In this document: positions 1-8,318 of the stretch, piece by piece | Numbering within the stretch: position 1 is the stretch's first letter | How the letters are laid out: every line of letters starts with the position of its first letter | Origin: an uncultured Dysosmobacter sp. | GTDB taxonomy: Bacteria > Bacillota > Clostridia > Oscillospirales > Oscillospiraceae | DNA length: 64,000 nucleotides | Direction: 5' to 3' | Assembly: GCA_934636905.1 (NCBI GenBank) | Contig: CAKUBJ010000001.1 | Location: forward strand, 1 to 64,000 | Translations under genes and position numbers: made by a program | Notes under the pieces: model-generated | Told to the model about the DNA's origin: nothing | Database searches by the model: none | The model's input: the letters and a program-made list of their open reading frames with translations, nothing else

Positions 1-3000
1 TCGGTATCGAAGACGAAGACGTTGACGTCCTTGCCGGAAGCCAGAACGTGATCCACGCCGCCGAAGCCGATGTCGTAAGCCCAGCCGTCGCCGCCGAAGA
101 TCCAGATGGACTTCTTCTCCAGATATTCCTTGTCCTTCAGGATGGCAGCCACCAGCTTGCAGGCGTCGCAGTCGCAGAACTTCTCGCCCTTGGCCTTCAG
201 TTCCTGGGCGTGGGCCTTGAACTGCTCAATGCCGGCCAGTTCGTCCACGGTGGCGATGCTGCTTTCCAGCGCCTTGATGTAGTCGGCGGAAGCGGTCTTG
301 TTGGCGGCACCGTCGGTCATGGTGTCCAGCCACTTCTGAGCGGCTTCCTTCAGTTCGGGACGCGCCCACTCCACGGCAATCAGCTGACGGGTCAGGTCAG
401 CCAGACGGTTGCGGGTCGCTTCCTGACCCAGATACATACCAAGGCCGTGCTCGGCGTTATCCTCAAACAGGGAGTTTGCCCAAGCGGGGCCGCGGCCGTT
501 CTTATCGGTGCAGTAAGGAGAGGTTGCGGCAGGCCCGCCCCAGATGGAGGAGCAGCCGGTGGCGTTGGAGATGTACATCCGGTCACCGAACAGCTGGGTG
601 ACGAGACGGGCATAGCTGGTCTCGGCGCAGCCGGCGCAGGAGCCGGAGAACTCCAGATAGGGCTGCTTGAACTGGCTGCCCTTGACGGTGTTGTCCTGCA
701 TGTCGGCCTTGGGAGCGACCTCGGCCACGCAGTAGTCGAACACATCCTGCTGTGCGGCTTCCTCTTCCTGGCCAACCATGGTCAGGGCACCCACGGGGCA
801 GACGCCCACGCACACGCCGCAGCCCATGCAGTCCAGAGGAGACACGGCCATGGTGTACTTGTAAACACCCTTGCCCTTGCCGGCCTTCACGTCCACGATC
901 TTGGCAGCGGCGGGAGCCTTGGCGGCCTCCTCCTCAGTCAGAGCGAAGGGACGGATGGTAGCATGGGGGCAGACATATGCGCAGTTGTTGCACTGGATGC
1001 ACTTGGAAGCGTCCCAAGTAGGAACGGAGACGGACACGCCGCGCTTCTCATAAGCGGCAGCGCCCTGCTCGAACTGACCGTCCACATGAGGCAGGAAGGC
1101 GGAAACAGGCAGGCTGTCGCCGTCCATACGGCCCACGGGGAACATGATGTCCTCCACCTGCTTCACAACGCCCTCGCGGCCGGTGAGCTTGGTGGTCACA
1201 GTCTCGTCCTTGGCGTCAGCCCAATCGGCGGGCACGTCGAACTTCTTGTAAGCGGTAGCGCCCAGATCGATGGCCTTGTGGTTCATGTCCACAACGTCCT
1301 GGCCCTTCTTCAGGTAGGAGTGGGTAGCGGCGTCCTTCATGTACTGCAGGGCCTCGGTCTCAGGCAGAACCTTTGCCAGAGAGAAGAAGGCGGACTGCAG
1401 GATGGTGTTGGTGCGCTTGCCCATGCCGATCTGCTTGGCCAGGTCGATGGCGTTGATGGTGTAGACCTGGATATTGTTCTTGGCGATGTAACGCTTGGAA
1501 GCGGCATCCAGATGGTGGCTGAGCTCCGCGTCATCCCACTGGCAGTTGATCAGGAACACACCGCCGGGCTTCACATCGCGGACGATGGGGAAATGCTTGG
1601 TGATGTAGGCAGGCACGTGGCAGGCCACGAAGTCAGCCTTGTTGATATAGTAAGAAGACTTGATGGGCTGATCGCCGAAGCGCAGATGGCTGACGGTGAC
1701 GCCGCCGGTCTTCTTGGAGTCATACTGGAAGTAGGCCTGGATGTACTTGTCGGTATGGTCGCCGATGATCTTGGTGGAGTTCTTGTTGGCGCCAACGGTA
1801 CCGTCGCCGCCCAGACCCCAGAACTTGCACTCGATGGTGCCGGCAGGAGCAACGCCGGGAACGGCCTTCTCCTCCAGAGACAGGTGGGTGACGTCATCCA
1901 CGATGCCCAGAGTGAACTCGTGCTTGGGAGCGTCCTTCTTCAGCTCGTCATACACGGCGAAGACGGAGGCGGGAGGCGTATCCTTGCTGCCCAGACCGTA
2001 ACGGCCGCCGATGACCTTCATGTCATTGAAGCGGTTGGCGTTGGCCAGTGCGGTGACAACATCCTTATAAAGAGGCTCACCCTCGGAGCCGGGCTCCTTG
2101 GTGCGGTCCAGAACGGCCAGTGCCTTGCAGGTGGAGGGGATGGCAGCCAGCAGCTTGTCGGCCCGGAAGGGGCGATACAGGTGAACCTTCACCATGCCCA
2201 CCTTTTCGCCGTGGGCATTCATGTAGTCAATGACTTCCTCTGCCACGTTGCAGATGGAGCCCATGGCAATGATGACCCGGTCGGCATCGGGTGCGCCGTA
2301 GTAGTTGAAGAGCTGATAGTTGGTGCCCAGCTTCTCGTTGATCTTGCCCATGTACTTCTCAACCACCTCGGGGAGGGCTTCGTAGTACTTGTTGCAGGCT
2401 TCACGATGCTGGAAGAAGATGTCGCCGTTCTCGTGGGAACCGCGCATGGCGGGGCGCTCGGGGTTCAGGGAATGCTTGCGGAAAGCATCCACAGCGTCCA
2501 TATTGCACATTTCCTTCAGGTCGGCGTAATCCCAGACAGCCACCTTCTGGATCTCGTGAGAGGTGCGGAATCCGTCAAAGAAGTTGATGAAGGGGACGTG
2601 ACCCTCAATGGCGGCCAGATGGGCCACGGGAGCCAGATCCATGATCTCCTGCACGTCGTTCTCGCACAGCATGGCGAAGCCGGTCTGACGGCAGGCCATG
2701 ACGTCGGAGTGATCGCCGAAGATGTTCAGCGCGTGGCTGGCCACGGTACGGGCAGACACATGGAACACTGCGGGCAGCAGTTCGCCGGCGATCTTGTACA
2801 TGTTGGGGATCATCAGCAGCAAGCCCTGAGAGGCCGTGTAGGTGGTGGTCAGCGCACCGGCTGCCAGAGAACCGTGAACCGTGCCGGAAGCGCCGGCCTC
2901 AGACTGCATCTCGCACACCTTTACGGTGGTGCCGAAGATGTTCTTCTGACCGTTGGCTGCCCACTGGTCCACATAGTCCGCCATGGGAGAAGACGGGGTG

Positions 3001-3089
3001 ATGGGATAGATTCCCGCCACTTCGGTAAAAGCGTAGCTGACATATGCAGCGGCGTTGTTACCGTCCATGGACTTGAATTTTCTTGCCAT
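1..3089 (-). CDS. nifJ: Pyruvate:ferredoxin (flavodoxin) oxidoreductase, 3' end outside window
   Basis: Oxidises pyruvate with CoA to acetyl-CoA and CO2 and passes electrons to ferredoxin; a cytoplasmic TPP and [4Fe-4S] enzyme of anaerobes. The translation starts MARKFKSMDGNNAAAYVSYA, where the family pyruvate-binding TEVAGIYPITPSSPMAD segment follows. It then shows the domain II/III region, two 4Fe-4S motifs (CIQCNNCAYVCP and CMGCGVCVGVCP) and the C-terminal TPP domain (SGSCAGCAETSYARL, GDRMYISNATGCSS, IFGGDGWAYDIGFGG). About 1030 codons are present and the frame is open at base 1; full-length enzymes are about 1170-1200 residues, so only the tail is missing. The ATG at 3089 has a strong AGGAGG eight bases upstream. 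It is transcribed alone from its own sigma-A-type promoter. Family assignment is certain. Confidence 0.97.
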   Translation of the reverse strand, partial: MARKFKSMDGNNAAAYVSYAFTEVAGIYPITPSSPMADYVDQWAANGQKNIFGTTVKVCEMQSEAGASGTVHGSLAAGALTTTYTASQGLLLMIPNMYKIAGELLPAVFHVSARTVASHALNIFGDHSDVMACRQTGFAMLCENDVQEIMDLAPVAHLAAIEGHVPFINFFDGFRTSHEIQKVAVWDYADLKEMCNMDAVDAFRKHSLNPERPAMRGSHENGDIFFQHREACNKYYEALPEVVEKYMGKINEKLGTNYQLFNYYGAPDADRVIIAMGSICNVAEEVIDYMNAHGEKVGMVKVHLYRPFRADKLLAAIPSTCKALAVLDRTKEPGSEGEPLYKDVVTALANANRFNDMKVIGGRYGLGSKDTPPASVFAVYDELKKDAPKHEFTLGIVDDVTHLSLEEKAVPGVAPAGTIECKFWGLGGDGTVGANKNSTKIIGDHTDKYIQAYFQYDSKKTGGVTVSHLRFGDQPIKSSYYINKADFVACHVPAYITKHFPIVRDVKPGGVFLINCQWDDAELSHHLDAASKRYIAKNNIQVYTINAIDLAKQIGMGKRTNTILQSAFFSLAKVLPETEALQYMKDAATHSYLKKGQDVVDMNHKAIDLGATAYKKFDVPADWADAKDETVTTKLTGREGVVKQVEDIMFPVGRMDGDSLPVSAFLPHVDGQFEQGAAAYEKRGVSVSVPTWDASKCIQCNNCAYVCPHATIRPFALTEEEAAKAPAAAKIVDVKAGKGKGVYKYTMAVSPLDCMGCGVCVGVCPVGALTMVGQEEEAAQQDVFDYCVAEVAPKADMQDNTVKGSQFKQPYLEFSGSCAGCAETSYARLVTQLFGDRMYISNATGCSSIWGGPAATSPYCTDKNGRGPAWANSLFEDNAEHGLGMYLGQEATRNRLADLTRQLIAVEWARPELKEAAQKWLDTMTDGAANKTASADYIKALESSIATVDELAGIEQFKAHAQELKAKGEKFCDCDACKLVAAILKDKEYLEKKSIWIFGGDGWAYDIGFGGVDHVLASGKDVNVFVFDT

Positions 3090-3186
3090 AAACTCTTACC
3101 TCCTATGCGGCGGAATACCGCCTGCAGAGCAGTTCCCGCCGAATTGCGGCCGCCGGTCTCTCTCCTCCCGGAAGCCGTACAGTGTC

Positions 3187-3215
3187 ATTATAGCACCCGT
3201 TTGTTATTTTGTAAA
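3187..3215 (-). promoter_or_regulatory. Sigma-A-type promoter of nifJ
   Basis: On the minus strand TTTACA (3215-3210) and TATAAT (3192-3187) are 17 bases apart, about 100 bases upstream of the nifJ ATG. The rest of the 370-base gap 3090-3460 holds only an A/T-rich stretch and the terminator of the sdpI gene; no further gene is visible. Confidence 0.8.
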
Positions 3216-3364
3216 CACACTCCGACAAATTTTGCGCATAAAAACACTTTTTTTCTCATTTGCAAAAAAACCAAAACTTTTTTCTGTTTTTTTGTTATCC
3301 GGTTCCAAAAACCGCAAAAAATACGGTATCCCCGCAGCAAACCGCCTGCCGGAAGCGGCGCATG

Positions 3365-3404
3365 AGAAAAATCCCGGCGGGAGCAGAACCTCTCTTCGCC
3401 GGGA
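3365..3404 (-). terminator. Rho-independent terminator after the sdpRI operon
   Basis: An 8-bp stem (TCCCGGCG at 3372-3379 with CGCCGGGA at 3397-3404) is followed, on the minus strand, by a T-rich run (3371-3365). It lies about 55 bases past the sdpI stop. Confidence 0.75.
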
Positions 3405-3460
3405 CTTAACAGAAAATTTACATTTTGGGCAGAACGGAATCTGCCTCCGGGACGCCGTCG

Positions 3461-4093
3461 TCAGACACCCTTCCTGTGCAGTTCCCAGGAGTAGAATCCG
3501 GGAATCAGCACCATGGCCGCCGTCACGGCAGCGTACACCCAGACGTTCCCCAGTCCCAGCAGCGTCAGCAGAATCAGCAGCAGCCCCCCTGCCACCCACA
3601 GGAAGCCGGCCAGCCGATGGGTGCGGTTCCAATTTTCCTCGCTTTGCAGCGTCCACGGCAGCTTGATTCCCATGGTGCGGTTCTGCCGGATCTTCGGCAG
3701 GTAGTTGCCGAGGATCAGGAACAGCAGCCCCACGAACACCGGCACTACGGTGCTGATGTGCATCTCATAGCCCAGCCCTGTGCCGAGTGTGACTGCTCCG
3801 CCGAGCAGCGATACGGCTGGGCAGAACCACAGCAGCACCGTCCGCAGCACAGGATTCGTATTTTTCTTCGTTTCGCGGCTCTCGGCGTAAAAGCAGACGA
3901 GATGCAGTGCCAAAATAAACAGCGGCAGGCCGAACACAGTGGCGGCGCGCGATGACCATCCATTCGCATTGCCGGAAAAGTCCCAATGCGTCACCATAAT
4001 TTCCGGCAAACGCGGGTAAAGCGCCGCGCCCACGGGCAATGGCAGCAGGCAGACCAGCGAGGTCAGCAGCAGTTCCCACTTGCTGTTTTTCAT
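3461..4093 (-). CDS. sdpI: SdpI-family membrane protein (DUF1648 + SdpI domains)
   Basis: Polytopic membrane protein of about 210 residues. The N-terminal DUF1648 segment reads PRLPEIMVTHWDFSGNANGW, the hallmark of SdpI proteins, and is followed by about five further hydrophobic helices and the C-terminal GNYLPKIRQNRTMGIKLPW motif. In B. subtilis SdpI gives immunity to the SdpC toxin and, once bound to toxin, sequesters the repressor SdpR at the membrane. No sdpABC toxin genes are visible here, so the role may be signalling or immunity to foreign toxins (inference). The ATG at 4093 overlaps the sdpR stop by four bases (ATGA), indicating translational coupling. An in-frame ATG 33 bases upstream lies inside sdpR and is less likely. 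Confidence 0.85.
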   Translation of the reverse strand: MKNSKWELLLTSLVCLLPLPVGAALYPRLPEIMVTHWDFSGNANGWSSRAATVFGLPLFILALHLVCFYAESRETKKNTNPVLRTVLLWFCPAVSLLGGAVTLGTGLGYEMHISTVVPVFVGLLFLILGNYLPKIRQNRTMGIKLPWTLQSEENWNRTHRLAGFLWVAGGLLLILLTLLGLGNVWVYAAVTAAMVLIPGFYSWELHRKGV

Positions 4094-4368
4094 TTCTTTC
4101 CCTCTCCTTTCAGATCCTGAATCCACAGGAGAACTTCCTCCAGCACGGAGGCGTTGAGGCTGTAGTAAATGTAATTCTTTTCCCGGCTTTCAAAAACAAG
4201 CCCGGCTTTTTTCAGCTGGGACAGGTGGTAGGATACCGTGGCCGCCGTCATGTCGAACCGGCCGGCAATCTCCCCGGCCGTCAGCCGGCCGCCTTTCAGA
4301 AGGTTCAGAATCTCCCGCCGCACTGGGTCGGACAGCGCTTTGAAGGTTTCCGCAAAGGCCATCTCCAT
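4090..4368 (-). CDS. sdpR: ArsR/SdpR-family winged-helix repressor
   Basis: 92-residue winged-helix DNA-binding protein of the ArsR superfamily. It has the SdpR start FKALSDPVRREILNLLKGG, the recognition helix DMTAATVSYHLSQLKKAGLV and a wing ESREKNYIYYSL. It lacks the Cys metal-site motif of ArsR/SmtB sensors, as expected for SdpR. In B. subtilis SdpR represses its own sdpRI operon until SdpI captures it. The two palindromes upstream are the probable binding sites. The gene is first in a two-gene operon and overlaps sdpI by four bases. Confidence 0.88.
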   Translation of the reverse strand: MEMAFAETFKALSDPVRREILNLLKGGRLTAGEIAGRFDMTAATVSYHLSQLKKAGLVFESREKNYIYYSLNASVLEEVLLWIQDLKGEGKK

Positions 4369-4384
4369 CCCCCCTTCATGCAGG

Positions 4385-4462
4385 TATTTAGAAAATTTTC
4401 TAAATAGAGGTTATCACACAGACGCTGCCCTGTCAAGAAGTATTTAGAAAAATTTCTAAATA
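4385..4462 (-). promoter_or_regulatory. sdpRI promoter flanked by two near-identical palindromic operators
   Basis: A perfect 22-bp palindrome at 4385-4406 (half-site TATTTAGAAAA) and a second copy at 4441-4462 with one central mismatch lie 56 bases apart, centre to centre. Between them on the minus strand are TTGACA (4436-4431) and, 17 bases on, the weaker -10 TAACCT. Repressor bound at both palindromes would bracket the promoter. The sites are seen in the sequence; binding by SdpR is inferred. Confidence 0.8.
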
Positions 4463-4491
4463 GTATCTTCCAATCCATGGCACGAATCCAG

Positions 4492-4529
4492 AAAAAACCT
4501 CCCGTGCGTCCGCGGGACGACACAGGAGG
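4492..4529 (-). terminator. Rho-independent terminator after the HAD phosphatase gene
   Basis: On the minus strand a 9-bp outer stem (4529-4521 with 4506-4498, one G-U pair) is topped by an inner CGTCC/GGACG stem and followed by six Ts (4497-4492). About 95 bases separate it from the upstream stop codon; no gene lies in between. Confidence 0.8.
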
Positions 4530-4623
4530 TCAGCGTATGAAAAAGCTATGTCACCGCCTGACAGGCAGGCTCCGCCTCCGGCTGCGGCGGCTCCGGAGAC
4601 AGCCGGCACTCCGGCACAGGCGC

Positions 4624-5466
4624 TCAGTACCGCCTGTCCAGAATGGTGACAATCTCCGCCAGCGTGTCGTGGTCGCAGTCCGCCACAATGGTGGCGCCGC
4701 AGTTTTTCACGGTTTCCACGCAGTTGGCAGGGGCAAATCCCTCCGCCGCCATGGTCAGCATGGAAAGGTCGTTGTTTTCATCCCCGGCACAGTAAATATG
4801 CTCCCGGGCGATTCCCAGCCGCTGAGCCAGACGGCTTACCATGGCCCCCTTGTTGGCCCCCCGGCGAGTGACCTCCAGCAGGGATTTATCCGAGAAAAAC
4901 ACTTCATACTCCGCCGCCCACGGCTGGCAGAGGACGTAGTCCCGCAGTGCCGTCAGCCGTTCATGGCAGTCCTCAAACATGATTTTCACCAGCGGCAGGG
5001 GAATCTCCGTCAGGGAGCCTGCCTCCTTTACCCCGGCGTGGGTCACATGCTGGTGCTGGCGGGTATATTCGTTGGGGCGCACGGCGTGAATCACGTTGTC
5101 CAGATGGTAGGCTTCCAGTGCCGCCGTGGGGAACCGGTTCAGCACGTCCTGCCCCTGACTGCGGACGGCTTCCGGCAGTTCCATGACCTCCAGATAATCT
5201 TCCGCCTGAAAATCGTACAGTGCCGCGCCGTTGCACACCACCGCCGGCGCGTTCATAGGCACCTGCGGCGCCAGCAGCCAGAAGGCCGGCAAAGCCCGGC
5301 CGGTGGCCACGGCAAAGCGCCCGCCGTTGTCCATAAAATAGTGCAGCGCCTCCACGTTCCGCCGGGAAACGGGCGGAACGGGACAGCCGGTGCGGCGGGG
5401 GCGCTCCGTATTCAGTAAAGTGTTGTCAAAATCACTGGCCAGCAGGACGCCGTCAAATTTTCCCAT
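4624..5466 (-). CDS. Cof-type HAD-superfamily phosphatase (HAD-IIB)
   Basis: 280-residue cytoplasmic hydrolase. Motif I is the DFDNTLLN near the N-terminus (nucleophile and acid aspartates), motif II lies at ATGR, motif III includes the Lys of NKG, and motif IV is CAGDENNDLSML. The IIB cap fills the middle. Such enzymes dephosphorylate sugar phosphates, nucleotides or flavin precursors; the substrate cannot be read from sequence. The ATG at 5466 has AGGAGAG upstream. It is monocistronic, with a terminator behind it and about 160 bases of hairpin-rich DNA in front. Confidence 0.88.
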   Translation of the reverse strand: MGKFDGVLLASDFDNTLLNTERPRRTGCPVPPVSRRNVEALHYFMDNGGRFAVATGRALPAFWLLAPQVPMNAPAVVCNGAALYDFQAEDYLEVMELPEAVRSQGQDVLNRFPTAALEAYHLDNVIHAVRPNEYTRQHQHVTHAGVKEAGSLTEIPLPLVKIMFEDCHERLTALRDYVLCQPWAAEYEVFFSDKSLLEVTRRGANKGAMVSRLAQRLGIAREHIYCAGDENNDLSMLTMAAEGFAPANCVETVKNCGATIVADCDHDTLAEIVTILDRRY

Positions 5467-5513
5467 GGTTCTCTCCTGAAATGTCGTATGGATTCCTCAA
5501 GGGCCCTCCGCCG

Positions 5514-5599
5514 CCCGGGAGAAAATTCCCGGGACAGCCGAAGGGTTTCTTTCGCAGGGCACCCGGCAGTGCGGAAAGATTCCGCTCCGCCGGGTGCCC
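5514..5599. repeat. Two GC-rich hairpins between ricT and the HAD gene
   Basis: The inverted repeat CCCGGGA/TCCCGGG (5514-5533) is followed by a long hairpin. In the latter, GGGCACCCGGC (5557-5567) pairs with GCCGGGTGCCC (5589-5599) and encloses GCGGAA/TTCCGC. The minus strand, which carries the upstream ricT, has no U-run after the stems, so this is only a weak candidate terminator or an mRNA 3'-end structure. Confidence 0.5.
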
Positions 5600-5626
5600 G
5601 CTTCTCTTCTTTATTATAGTCTGCGC

Positions 5627-6970
5627 TTATTCTGCGGCAGGTGTTCCGCCTCCGCTGCCGCCGCCTCTGCGGCGGCGGCCGCCCCGGTGACGGCGGCGTC
5701 TGGCAGCGTCTCCGCCCTCCGCTGTGCCCTCCTTTTCCCGAACGGGCGCAGGGGCGGCCTCTGCCTTCGGCGGACGCATCTCCTGTCTGGGGCGTTCCGG
5801 CCGGGGACGGTCGCTCTTTGGCCGCTGGGGACGGGGAGGCCGTCCTGCGGGCTTTTCACTCTTTTCGCCCTTATCGTCCTTACGCTGGCCGGCACCGGCC
5901 TGCTCAGGCGCTTCCTTCTTTACCGGCGCTGCGGGATTGGGCGTACCGGCGCCGCCGCTTCTGCGGCGCCCGCCCCGGTGACGGCGGCGGTTCTTCCCCT
6001 GGCCGCTCTCTGTGCGGGTCGGCTCCGGCGTGGGGACGTCCTGCGGCGCTTCCGGCTCGTACCGCCGGGAGATTACCGGGACGGCAAGTTCGTCCACCGT
6101 TTCCTCCACATACCGGGCAGGGCGCTCCGCCGGGATTTCGATGCCCTCCCGGCTGCCCTTGCCGTTCCGCAGGACGCAGATTTCACAGTTGTGATAGCAC
6201 TTAGGCTGCTCCGGCGCGTTGTCCAGACTGACCTTCACGGTTTCCCGCAGCAGATCCACGGATTTCACGTTGCCGGGGCCGTCCGGGGTCTGGACAAAGG
6301 ACTCCTGCCTGGGCATCCGCTTCTGGGCGTCCTCGTAGGCGTTCTGTTCGTATTTCAGGCAGCACATCAGCCGGCCGCAGGTGCCGGAAATCTTGGTGGG
6401 ATTCAGGCTGAGGTTCTGGGTCTTTGCCATTTTGATGGAAACCGGCAGGAACCCGTCCAGAAACTGGGAGCAGCAGAAGGGACGGCCGCAGATGCCCAGT
6501 CCCCCCACCATCTTGGCCTCGTCACGGACGCCGATCTGCCGCAGTTCGATGCGGGCGCGGAAAATCCCCGCCAGATCCCGCACCAGTTCCCGGAAGTCCA
6601 CCCGCCCGTCGGCGGTGAAAAAGAAAATAATCTTGGTGCCGTCAAAGCTGGCGGATACGTTCACCAGCTTCATTTCAAGGCCGTGCTCCGCGATTTTCTT
6701 CTCGCAGATGTCAAAGGCCTCGCTCTCTTTTCTGCGGTTATAGTCCACGGTGCGGCGGTCGGCATCGGTGGCCGGACGCAGCATGGCGCACAGGGGCTGG
6801 ACGACAGACTCGTCCGGCACCTCGTGGTTGCCCTGCGTGCAGGTGCCGAATTCCGGCCCCTGGGCGGTTTCCACGATGACCTGATCCCCCATCTTTACCG
6901 TAAATTTCCCGGGATTGAAATAGTAATTCTTGCATCCGCCCCGAAAGCGGACGCTGATAACTTCAGTCAA
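5627..6970 (-). CDS. ricT: RicT/YaaT PSP1-domain protein with a long basic Arg/Gly/Pro tail
   Basis: RicT (YaaT) is part of the cytoplasmic RicAFT Fe-S complex that, in B. subtilis, stimulates RNase Y-dependent mRNA maturation and phosphorelay signalling. Residues 1-280 match the PSP1 core, with the conserved cysteines of GLGICGRPFCC (161-167) and SGTCGRLMCC (198-204) and the HNCEICVLRNGKG segment. The remaining 170 residues are low complexity, very rich in Arg, Pro, Gly and Lys. They contain two copies of RRRHRGGRRR, near residue 335 and at the C-terminal end. RicT is usually about 275-300 residues, so this tail is an added RGG-like, probably RNA-binding, extension. The likely TTG start overlaps the holB stop by four bases (TTGA) and has GGAGG upstream. 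Confidence 0.88.
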   Translation of the reverse strand: MTEVISVRFRGGCKNYYFNPGKFTVKMGDQVIVETAQGPEFGTCTQGNHEVPDESVVQPLCAMLRPATDADRRTVDYNRRKESEAFDICEKKIAEHGLEMKLVNVSASFDGTKIIFFFTADGRVDFRELVRDLAGIFRARIELRQIGVRDEAKMVGGLGICGRPFCCSQFLDGFLPVSIKMAKTQNLSLNPTKISGTCGRLMCCLKYEQNAYEDAQKRMPRQESFVQTPDGPGNVKSVDLLRETVKVSLDNAPEQPKCYHNCEICVLRNGKGSREGIEIPAERPARYVEETVDELAVPVISRRYEPEAPQDVPTPEPTRTESGQGKNRRRHRGGRRRSGGAGTPNPAAPVKKEAPEQAGAGQRKDDKGEKSEKPAGRPPRPQRPKSDRPRPERPRQEMRPPKAEAAPAPVREKEGTAEGGDAARRRRHRGGRRRRGGGSGGGTPAAE

Positions 6971-7812
6971 AGGATGTCCTCCAATTCCACCGCCAAAGCC
7001 CCCAGCACATGGCTGACGCCCACGTTGTAGGCGCAGGCTCCGCGGTATTTTTGCAGCAGTTCTATTGTGCCCATAATCCGCCGTTTTGTCAAGCGCTTCC
7101 CCAGTTCAAGCACCAGAGCCGCCTCCGCCCCCTCCGGCGGTTTCCCGTACTGGGACAGCAGGGCGGCGGTGAGAATGCCCCGGGCCTGATCCAGCAGGGC
7201 AGCCAGCGCGTCCCGATCCGTCCGCTTCCGTTCCAGACGCACCATCAGTTCCGTGACGGCGCCCCGCTTCCCTTCCGTCAGCAGGCGGCACAACTCCGCT
7301 CCTGCCTCAGCAGATTCTGTTCCGCCGCTCTCCGCCGGATGCAGCTTCAGTTCCACGCACCGGGAGCGCAGGGTCTGTAAGACAGCAGAGGTGTTTTCCG
7401 CGCAGAACAGGAACGCGGCGTAGGGCGGCCCTTCCTCCACAATCTTCAGCAGCACGTTCTGATCCTGCTCCGTCAGAATGGCGCAGTCCGGGAAAATGTA
7501 CACCTTCCGGGCGCCCTCGTTGGGGCGGATGTAGGCGTCTGCCCGGATCTGCCGGACGGTGTCCACGGAGAGATTCTTGTGCTGTTCATCCCGGACGGTG
7601 ATGACGTCGGGGTGAATGTCGGAAAAGACCTTGCGGCAGGCGGGACATACGCCGCAGGGCTTGTCCCCTCCCTGACATTCCATGGCGGCGGCGGCGTACC
7701 GGGCGGCGGCCGCCAGATCCCCCCCGCCGGAAAACAGCAGGGCATGGGACAGGGTTCCCCGGTTGGCGGCGTCCCGGATCCGCCGGGCTGCCGGGGTATC
7801 TGAAAACGCCAT
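6967..7812 (-). CDS. holB: DNA polymerase III delta-prime subunit
   Basis: Clamp-loader AAA+ subunit of the replicase, about 281 residues. It shows a degenerate P-loop (HALLFSGGGDLAAAARY), a zinc-binding module CQGGDKPCGVCPACRKV, sensor-type VYIFPDCAILTEQDQNVLLKIVEEGP and the ENTSAVLQTLRSRC SRC motif. The absence of a canonical GKT Walker A motif fits delta-prime, which does not hydrolyse ATP. The ATG at 7812 was chosen because GGGAGG lies seven bases before it and homology begins there; the frame runs further upstream without homology. It is translationally coupled to ricT, an order common in Firmicutes. Confidence 0.9.
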   Translation of the reverse strand: MAFSDTPAARRIRDAANRGTLSHALLFSGGGDLAAAARYAAAAMECQGGDKPCGVCPACRKVFSDIHPDVITVRDEQHKNLSVDTVRQIRADAYIRPNEGARKVYIFPDCAILTEQDQNVLLKIVEEGPPYAAFLFCAENTSAVLQTLRSRCVELKLHPAESGGTESAEAGAELCRLLTEGKRGAVTELMVRLERKRTDRDALAALLDQARGILTAALLSQYGKPPEGAEAALVLELGKRLTKRRIMGTIELLQKYRGACAYNVGVSHVLGALAVELEDIL

Positions 7813-7857
7813 CCGGCCGCCTCCCTTCCAACGAAATACCAATAGAAATACGAGGTA

Positions 7858-7886
7858 ATTATACCACGCCGCACCGGAAAAGGGAA
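7858..7886 (-). promoter_or_regulatory. Extended -10 promoter of holB-ricT
   Basis: The minus strand reads TGGTATAAT (-10 at 7863-7858), an extended -10 element. The -35 position 17 bases upstream (TTCCCT) is weak. It sits about 45 bases before the holB ATG. Confidence 0.6.
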
Positions 7887-8008
7887 GAACCGCGCCGGTG
7901 CATCCATAGAGAAATTTTTTCCGGCGGCAGGAACGCCGCCCAAAGCAATGGCACTCCCCCTCTTTTTCACCGCCGGCAGAAAAAGCAATCTTTTTTTCAG
8001 CTTCCCTA

Positions 8009-8070
8009 TTGACAACTTTCCTTGTCAGTGTTATCCTTGCAAATGACAAGAATCGTTGTCAAAGTGACAA
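8009..8070 (+). promoter_or_regulatory. Promoter and twin operators of the XRE/DUF3169 operon
   Basis: TTGACA (8009-8014) and TATCCT (8032-8037) are spaced by 17 bases. Two identical inverted repeats, TGACAA-N6-TTGTCA, lie at 8010-8027 (covering the -35) and 8044-8061 (just past the -10), and a further half-site TGACAA lies at 8065-8070. The arrangement suggests autorepression by the XRE protein encoded immediately downstream (inference). Confidence 0.8.
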
Positions 8071-8093
8071 GGGTAATTTGCAAAGGAGGATTT

Positions 8094-8318
8094 ATGCCTT
8101 TATACAACCGATTGAAGGAATACCGCGCCCGGCTGGGGGTCAACCAGCAGGAAATGGGGCGGCTGGCAGGGGTATCCCGGCAGACCATCAGCCAGATTGA
8201 ACGGGGCGACTACTCTCCGTCGGTGACGCTGGCGCTGAAGCTGGCCAAACTCTGTCAGGTACCTGTGGAGGGCTTATTCAGCTATGAGGAGGATGAAAAC
8301 AATGAAACAGAAGAGTGA
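8094..8318 (+). CDS. Small XRE-family HTH regulator
   Basis: 74-residue protein made of little more than a Cro/C1-type helix-turn-helix: LKEYRARLGVNQQEMGRLAGVSRQTISQIERGDYSPSVTLALKLAKL, then a short acidic tail. The ATG at 8094 has AAAGGAGG five bases upstream; the longer upstream frame runs into the operators and is rejected. Such stand-alone regulators (YozG-like) are typically paired with a DUF3169 membrane protein, as here, with the downstream gene starting inside its 3' end. It probably represses its own operon. Confidence 0.88.
   Translation: MPLYNRLKEYRARLGVNQQEMGRLAGVSRQTISQIERGDYSPSVTLALKLAKLCQVPVEGLFSYEEDENNETEE

Noticed and set aside
48-3365. Plus-strand open frame of 1105 codons opposite nifJ
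   Set aside because: Antisense shadow created by GC-rich codons of nifJ; product is low-complexity His/Gly/Val/Leu-rich with no domain and no RBS.
4521-4620. AGGAGGT followed by an ATG at 4537 on the plus strand
   Set aside because: The SD-like bases are the terminator stem of the minus-strand HAD gene, and the frame continues only as an antisense shadow.
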